NCBI RefSeq assembly: GCF_036655075.1
Contig: NZ_JAVVQU010000027.1
Location: 1 to 44,140, forward strand
Length of the DNA stretch: 44,140 bases
Direction: 5' to 3'
Source of the DNA: Holtiella sp036655075
GTDB taxonomy: Bacteria; Bacillota; Clostridia; Lachnospirales; Cellulosilyticaceae
Shown here: positions 40,114 to 44,140 of the stretch, piece by piece
Layout of the letters: each line of letters begins with the position of its first letter
Numbering within the stretch: the stretch's first letter is position 1
Notes under the pieces: model-generated
The model's database searches: none
Seen by the model: only the letters and a program-made list of their open reading frames with translations
What the model was told of the DNA's origin: nothing
Position numbers and translations under genes: made by a program

Positions 40114-42612
40114 ATGAGTAGATACGACAGAGGGTATAGGAACAGTAGAAACTATAGAAGTAGCAGGAGTGGTAGACGTGGACGCTATGAAGAAAGCCAT
40201 GGTGGAGGACTAGCCTTTATTATCTTTGTGTTTATACTTGCAGTAGGGGCATACTTAATAAGTGGAGATTCGGGACAAGCATTTGTAGAGGAATGGATGG
40301 GCAAGGCTCAGCAGGCAATTAGTAATGGGATTATAGCAAAACAAGAAGAAACGCCTACATTGCCTTCTAACATGACACCTTGTACCAAGGCTAATATTGC
40401 CAAAATTGTGGCATATACTTTAATGGAGGATACCCCATTAGAAGATATAAGTGAAGAAAGCCTATGGTATAGTAAGTATTACACACGTCTAAAGGAAGAT
40501 CCTAAGTTTAACTTTTTTGATGAACAAGAAGCGATGGAAGTCATGACCTATGAAGAAGCCACTCAGTTTTTTGTAGATATATTAGGAGAGGGTTATGCAG
40601 TGAACGTGGATGCTACACAAGATGTATCCAAGAAATCCATGACACTCAAGCAATTTTTAAAAGGCTTTGAGCAGGCACTCGAGCATGCAGGTAAAAAGGA
40701 CTTGCTACATTATGAGGAACTTAGTATACTGGCAACTTCTTTGACAGATAGTAGACTAGGTGCATGGCAAGTACTTACAGATAAAGGCATCTATGGATTT
40801 GAAGGCTTAATTTTAGATCCTTGTGTGGGCTATACGTTACAAGCAATTGTTAAAAATGATGAAATTCTAGGAATTGTAGATACCATAAGTGCAACAAGTA
40901 AGATTCAAAAATGTTACGTGGTTGCTGTTGCAGATGGAAAGGCAACTTTGCGTGTAGATGAGTATGAGTTAACTTATAAGAACCAAATTATAACGCCTAA
41001 TGAAATCGGCAAAATTTGTACAGTTACCATTCAAAATGGTGAAGTTCTTAGCTGTGAAGTTTTAAAAGAGGATTTAGGAGACCGTATATTGAGGATGACA
41101 GATGACTATATTGAGTTTGAGATAGCAGGTAGATTACCTTATCAAAAACTCACCCTTTATGATGGGACAGGCACAAATACATATACACAGCTTGGACAAC
41201 TTTTTTCTGGAATTAAAGTAAGCTATACCATGCAAAACGATTGTGTGCAAACATTAAAAGTGTTAGAAGACCAAACGACAGATGAAGTCCGTGTCTTGTT
41301 GTCACAAGATGGTGTATCTGGCTATACCCAAGAGAATGTACAAGTCACCTGCGAAGGTGGCTTTGTGGCGCTATATGGGGACAAGAAACAAGAAATAGCA
41401 TCAGGAGAAGTGTGGGATGCCAGTCAAATTACATGGGAGATTGGCAAAAGTAAGGTGACACTCATGCCAAAGGGAGAGAGCCAGTTGCAAGTGGCATCTA
41501 TGACAAGAAAAGAGAAGCAGCCTACTTACAAAGGTGCATTAGAAGTTTATAAAGAAGAAGAAGGATTTACTTTAGTCAACAAGGTAGACTTAGAATCTTA
41601 TATTGCAGGTGTCATTCCAAGTGAGATGCCTACAAGCTATGAGAAAGAAGCACTAAAAGCGCAAGCCATAGCAGCTAGAAGTTTTACCAAATCGCAACAA
41701 AAAAGTAACAAGTTTTTACGTTATGGTGCACAGCTAGACGATACAGTAGCTAGCCAAGTATATAACCATACACCGGAAGATGAGGCTTCTTATGCAGCAG
41801 CCGAAGCCACCAAAGGAGAAGTGATGCTTTACAATGAGCGCATTGTAAATGGAAACTTCTTTTCAACATCAGCAGGGTATACAGCCAATTATGGTGAAAC
41901 TTGGGCTATTGGCGAAATCTTCCCAAGCAATACGCCAAGTTTTCTTGTTGCTAGACAGCAGTATGTAGGTGAGCGCGTAGTAGAAGATCTATCTAGTGAG
42001 AAGAATGCATACACTTTTTTCACTACAGCACCTAGTGAAATTGATGCCTTTGATCAAGATGCCGCCTGGTTTAGGTGGCAAGTGCACATGAGCGCAGAAG
42101 AGCTAGAACAGGTAGTGAATGCCAACATCTATAAGCTAACGACTAACTATCCCAACATGGTAAAAGTTAAAGAGGGGGATAACTGGGTCATTGGTGAAAT
42201 CGACAACATTGGTGCCATTAAACAAATTCAAGTAACCAAACGTGGAGAAGGTGGCAACATTATGGAAATGCTAGTAGAGGGTGAGAAGATGACCGTTAAG
42301 GTGGGCACAGAATACTTAATTCGCTCACTTTTTGCACCCGTTCAAAAAGACGCCACCAAAGACCCCATCATTGTGACACGTGCGGATGGCAGCGAAATCA
42401 AGAACATGGCACTCCTGCCTAGCGCATTCTTCAGCATGGATATTCACTACGAAGACACAAGCACCATCAGCGAAATCGACTTCTATGGCGGCGGCTACGG
42501 ACATGGTGTAGGCATGAGTCAAAACGGTGCACAAGGCATGGCAAAGCGGGGGTATACATATAAGGAAATATTGAGACATTATTATAATGGGGTTACGATA
42601 GAGGAATTGTAG
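40114..42612 (+). CDS. SpoIID/LytB-domain protein with N-terminal membrane anchor
   Basis: The protein has 832 residues; the ATG at 40114 follows GAGGAGGAGG. Residues 1-30 are Arg/Tyr/Ser-rich and cytoplasmic, one membrane helix lies near 34-53, and the rest is extracellular. Residues ~90-450 are a long region with no domain I recognise. The SpoIID domain is near 475-830: LEVYKEEEGFTLVNKVDLES, IAGVIPSEMPTSYEKEALKA, QAIAARSFTKSQ, and the final GGGYGHGVGMSQNGAQGMAK. SpoIID degrades peptidoglycan during forespore engulfment; SpoIID-domain proteins such as LytB also modify vegetative walls. At 832 residues it is more than twice as long as SpoIID, and no spoIIQ or spoIIP is nearby, so a wall-remodelling role is all I claim. 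Confidence 0.9.
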   Translation: MSRYDRGYRNSRNYRSSRSGRRGRYEESHGGGLAFIIFVFILAVGAYLISGDSGQAFVEEWMGKAQQAISNGIIAKQEETPTLPSNMTPCTKANIAKIVAYTLMEDTPLEDISEESLWYSKYYTRLKEDPKFNFFDEQEAMEVMTYEEATQFFVDILGEGYAVNVDATQDVSKKSMTLKQFLKGFEQALEHAGKKDLLHYEELSILATSLTDSRLGAWQVLTDKGIYGFEGLILDPCVGYTLQAIVKNDEILGIVDTISATSKIQKCYVVAVADGKATLRVDEYELTYKNQIITPNEIGKICTVTIQNGEVLSCEVLKEDLGDRILRMTDDYIEFEIAGRLPYQKLTLYDGTGTNTYTQLGQLFSGIKVSYTMQNDCVQTLKVLEDQTTDEVRVLLSQDGVSGYTQENVQVTCEGGFVALYGDKKQEIASGEVWDASQITWEIGKSKVTLMPKGESQLQVASMTRKEKQPTYKGALEVYKEEEGFTLVNKVDLESYIAGVIPSEMPTSYEKEALKAQAIAARSFTKSQQKSNKFLRYGAQLDDTVASQVYNHTPEDEASYAAAEATKGEVMLYNERIVNGNFFSTSAGYTANYGETWAIGEIFPSNTPSFLVARQQYVGERVVEDLSSEKNAYTFFTTAPSEIDAFDQDAAWFRWQVHMSAEELEQVVNANIYKLTTNYPNMVKVKEGDNWVIGEIDNIGAIKQIQVTKRGEGGNIMEMLVEGEKMTVKVGTEYLIRSLFAPVQKDATKDPIIVTRADGSEIKNMALLPSAFFSMDIHYEDTSTISEIDFYGGGYGHGVGMSQNGAQGMAKRGYTYKEILRHYYNGVTIEEL

Positions 42613-42631
42613 GTATATAATGTGAATTAGA

Positions 42632-42774
42632 AATAAGTCGTGGTACGGAGTAAGAGTTGCAATAACTCGTGGTACCAAAATGAAGGTTTTTACCATGTTA
42701 TGGCATGCAGTTACAATAAGTCATGGTATATAAGAGCATATCAAAAATCTCACTTACAATAAGTCGTGGTATAT
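42632..42774 (+). repeat. Four copies of an AATAAGTCGTGGTA motif
   Basis: Copies begin at 42632 (AATAAGTCGTGGTAC), 42661 (AATAACTCGTGGTACC), 42715 (AATAAGTCATGGTATAT) and 42758 (AATAAGTCGTGGTATAT); the last two share a further TTAC upstream. An inverse relative, TACCATG, lies near 42691. Spacings are 29, 54 and 43 nt. They fill the space between the SpoIID gene and its apparent terminator. Confidence 0.8.
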
Positions 42775-42775
42775 G

Positions 42776-42812
42776 AAAAGGTAGCATATGGAAAATGTGC
42801 TACCTTTTTTTT
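42776..42812 (+). terminator. Terminator after the SpoIID-domain gene and repeats
   Basis: AAAAGGTAGCA (42776-42786) pairs with TGCTACCTTTT (42798-42808), followed by a long T-run. Confidence 0.9.
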
Positions 42813-42936
42813 CATGTATAGAGTTTCTCGGTTATTAAATCATAATGTATAGAAGCAATTTTTAAAAATGCTTAGAGAAACAATAAATAATACTCTAATA
42901 TATCAAATCATTGCAAAAATACAGGAGCAAATAAAA

Positions 42937-43230
42937 ATGAATATACTTAGAATATTTGAAGATGAGATTTTATATAGTTGGGTATCTAGAATGTATACTA
43001 TTCATAATCTAAAAGGATATGCTTTGTTAAATGAACTTCTAGGTACACAAAAATTCTATATTCACCAAGTTAAGCCATTAAAAGTAGAGGTCAAGGGAAT
43101 GGAGATTCAAAATCTGATACAGAATCATTCGATTATGCCAATCGTGAGACCGTTTATGACTCAAAATAGGTATGAAAAATTAGTAGTGGAGTTCATGACA
43201 CATAAGAATACAAAGGGATTACGATTATGA
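42937..43230 (+). CDS. TniQ/TnsD N-terminal-like protein, probably a truncated remnant
   Basis: The protein has 97 residues from the ATG 9 nt after AGGAG; the frame is open a further 23 codons upstream. ILRIFEDEILYSWVSRMYTI near the N-terminus matches the start of TniQ/TnsD proteins (EDELLYSxxxRY), followed by a LLNELLG motif and later LIQNHSIMPIVRPFM and FMTHKN, which parallel the HTLFPxxxPFL and MxGxNG segments. Full TnsD proteins have some 400-600 residues and a zinc-finger part; here the frame ends at residue 97. TniQ proteins pick target sites for Tn7-like transposons. No tnsA, B or C gene is in the window, so this looks like a leftover, or a short protein of unknown use. Confidence 0.6.
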   Translation: MNILRIFEDEILYSWVSRMYTIHNLKGYALLNELLGTQKFYIHQVKPLKVEVKGMEIQNLIQNHSIMPIVRPFMTQNRYEKLVVEFMTHKNTKGLRL

Positions 43231-43277
43231 AAAGGATGTGTGTGTATGAGTAACTATAGACGGATCGGAGATGCAAA

Positions 43278-43643
43278 ATGAGAAAATTATATTGGAAAAT
43301 AAGATATACCTATGAAAGGTGGTATTTTGAAAATAAGTATGGCAATAGAAAAAATAAGGTGTACTACGATAAGCGATATGATTGTTATGTATGTCCAAAG
43401 CTACTAGATGAAAGAGGACCAGTAGAATATGTAATAGCTGAATTGACACGTACAGGGCTCATTTATAAGTACAAGCTTAATGGAGAATGGGCACATGATC
43501 ATTTCTTTGTGGAAGTATTGCTTAATGCATACAATGAGGCTGAGGTGTTCGAAATACCGCAAGAAGTGGAATATCAGTACAGTCAACAGGAACTAGATAT
43601 GCTTAGAAAAGCTGTTGAAGCAGGAAAGGTAGGAGAAAAGTAA
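43278..43643 (+). CDS. Small protein of unknown function
   Basis: The protein has 121 residues, rich in tyrosine, lysine and tryptophan near the N-terminus (LYWKIRYTYERWYFENKYG). The upstream site is weak (CGGAGATG). The frame leads 2 bases before the next gene, so the pair is probably co-translated. There is no signal peptide or membrane segment. I do not recognise a family; the composition recalls small immunity or phage-related proteins, but that is only an impression. Confidence 0.6.
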   Translation: MRKLYWKIRYTYERWYFENKYGNRKNKVYYDKRYDCYVCPKLLDERGPVEYVIAELTRTGLIYKYKLNGEWAHDHFFVEVLLNAYNEAEVFEIPQEVEYQYSQQELDMLRKAVEAGKVGEK

Positions 43644-43645
43644 AT

Positions 43646-43915
43646 ATGGATAAAGAAAAGCAAGCGTTTCAAGAATTAAAAGAAAAAGGTGCTGATATAC
43701 AACTAATATTCATGAAGTATCTTTTGGATAGAGAAGTAACAGAGGAAGCGATGGGCGACTTTGCACTTCAATATACACAGTTAAAAGAGGATGAAAAGTG
43801 GGAAGTAGCTGAGGAGTTAAATCAAGACTGCATTAGAGGGGTGGATACATGGTCTAGATTTTTAGATGGCATCGAATTTATTTTTGAGGAGTATTACGAG
43901 AAAAGAGGTAAATAA
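43646..43915 (+). CDS. Small acidic protein of unknown function
   Basis: The protein has 89 residues with AGGAG 10 nt before the ATG, inside the end of the preceding gene. It is helical and acidic (EKQAFQELKEKGADIQLIFM, LKEDEKWEVAEELNQDC). Two bases separate it from the gene at 43278, so both are likely one unit. Possible roles include an immunity or partner protein for the preceding product; nothing in the sequence proves this. Confidence 0.6.
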   Translation: MDKEKQAFQELKEKGADIQLIFMKYLLDREVTEEAMGDFALQYTQLKEDEKWEVAEELNQDCIRGVDTWSRFLDGIEFIFEEYYEKRGK

Positions 43916-43930
43916 GATGAAGCACTACTC

Positions 43931-43963
43931 AGGCACAGATAATACAAGATTATCTGTGCTTTA
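43931..43963 (+). terminator. Hairpin terminator after the small gene pair
   Basis: GCACAGATAAT (43933-43943), loop ACAAG, ATTATCTGTGC (43949-43959), then TTTAT. Confidence 0.75.
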
Positions 43964-44091
43964 TGTGATATTAGCGAATTTACTGTGCATAGAATAGATA
44001 TGGGTGACAAGCATAGGGTTATTCTATTAAGACTTATGACAATATTAATAAATATTAATAGGATAATTTAGCTTAAAAAGGAGGGGATAGT

Positions 44092-44140
44092 GTGAAAAGA
44101 AGAAAGGCTTGGAGTAAAAATGGCAACACTAAAGAAAGGG
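44092..44140 (+). CDS. Start of an unknown gene cut by the window end
   Basis: A GTG at 44092 lies 5-6 nt after AGGAGGGG and its frame (KRRKAWSKNGNTKER) stays open to the end. A second start, ATG at 44119 in another frame with GGAG before it (ATLKKG), is possible. Too short to identify. Confidence 0.4.
   Translation, partial: MKRRKAWSKNGNTKER

Noticed and set aside
42632..42774. CRISPR array
   Set aside because: Only four imperfect short copies with unequal spacers of 12-40 nt and no cas genes.
43916..44140. Prophage or integrative element boundary at the right end
   Set aside because: Only the first bases of the next gene are present; nothing in the window identifies phage functions.

Overview
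The window is low-GC DNA from an anaerobic, endospore-forming member of the Firmicutes, most likely a clostridium. The evidence is strong AGGAGG ribosome binding sites, sigma-A promoters with TATAAT boxes, several sporulation-type proteins (SPOCS domains, SpoIID, a SpoVB-type flippase), a two-subunit iron-sulfur L-serine dehydratase and a bacterial V-type ATPase operon. The family looks like Lachnospirales/Cellulosilyticum, but this is an impression and not proven by the sequence.

Layout. (1) 1-11500: a four-gene cluster with two giant proteins built from tandem DUF11 repeats, each ending in a SPOCS (DUF3794) domain, and two small stand-alone SPOCS proteins between them. (2) 11585-12391, minus strand: tRNA-Thr(GGT) and a LUD-domain protein. 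(3) 12611-16536: a methionine-rich lipoprotein, sdaAB-sdaAA, and a thioredoxin-reductase-like flavoprotein that lacks the usual NADPH motifs. (4) 16752-26813: a membrane protein, DegV, a DtxR-fold regulator, a SpoVB-type flippase, a BofC-like anchored protein, two FAD proteins, hypoxanthine phosphoribosyltransferase and NADH oxidase. (5) 26992-27906, minus strand: a Cys/Pro-rich repeat protein, interrupted by a 100-N assembly gap, and a small paralogue of its C-terminal domain, behind a sigma-K-like promoter. (6) 28126-30845: threonine synthase, a SEC-C protein and a membrane protein. (7) 31110-39691: a nine-gene V-ATPase operon. (8) About 39755-39990: a structured noncoding RNA with its own promoter and terminator. 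(9) 40114-42612: a SpoIID-domain protein, then a cluster of short repeats. (10) 42937-44140: an accessory-looking end with a TniQ/TnsD-like N-terminal fragment and small unknown genes.

The most interesting system is the first region. The giant protein whose N-terminus is visible has no signal peptide and neither has a sorting signal, yet both end in the domain that spore morphogenetic proteins such as SipL and SpoVID carry. I infer that they are made in the mother cell and assembled on the forespore as long surface fibres or appendages, with the two small SPOCS proteins as base or adaptor parts. A CACC-N16-CATANNNTA (sigma-K-like) promoter sits in front of the small SPOCS genes, and one with identical geometry drives the Cys-rich coat-like pair 23 kb away. 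These are predictions from sequence reading alone; no search or structure prediction was run.
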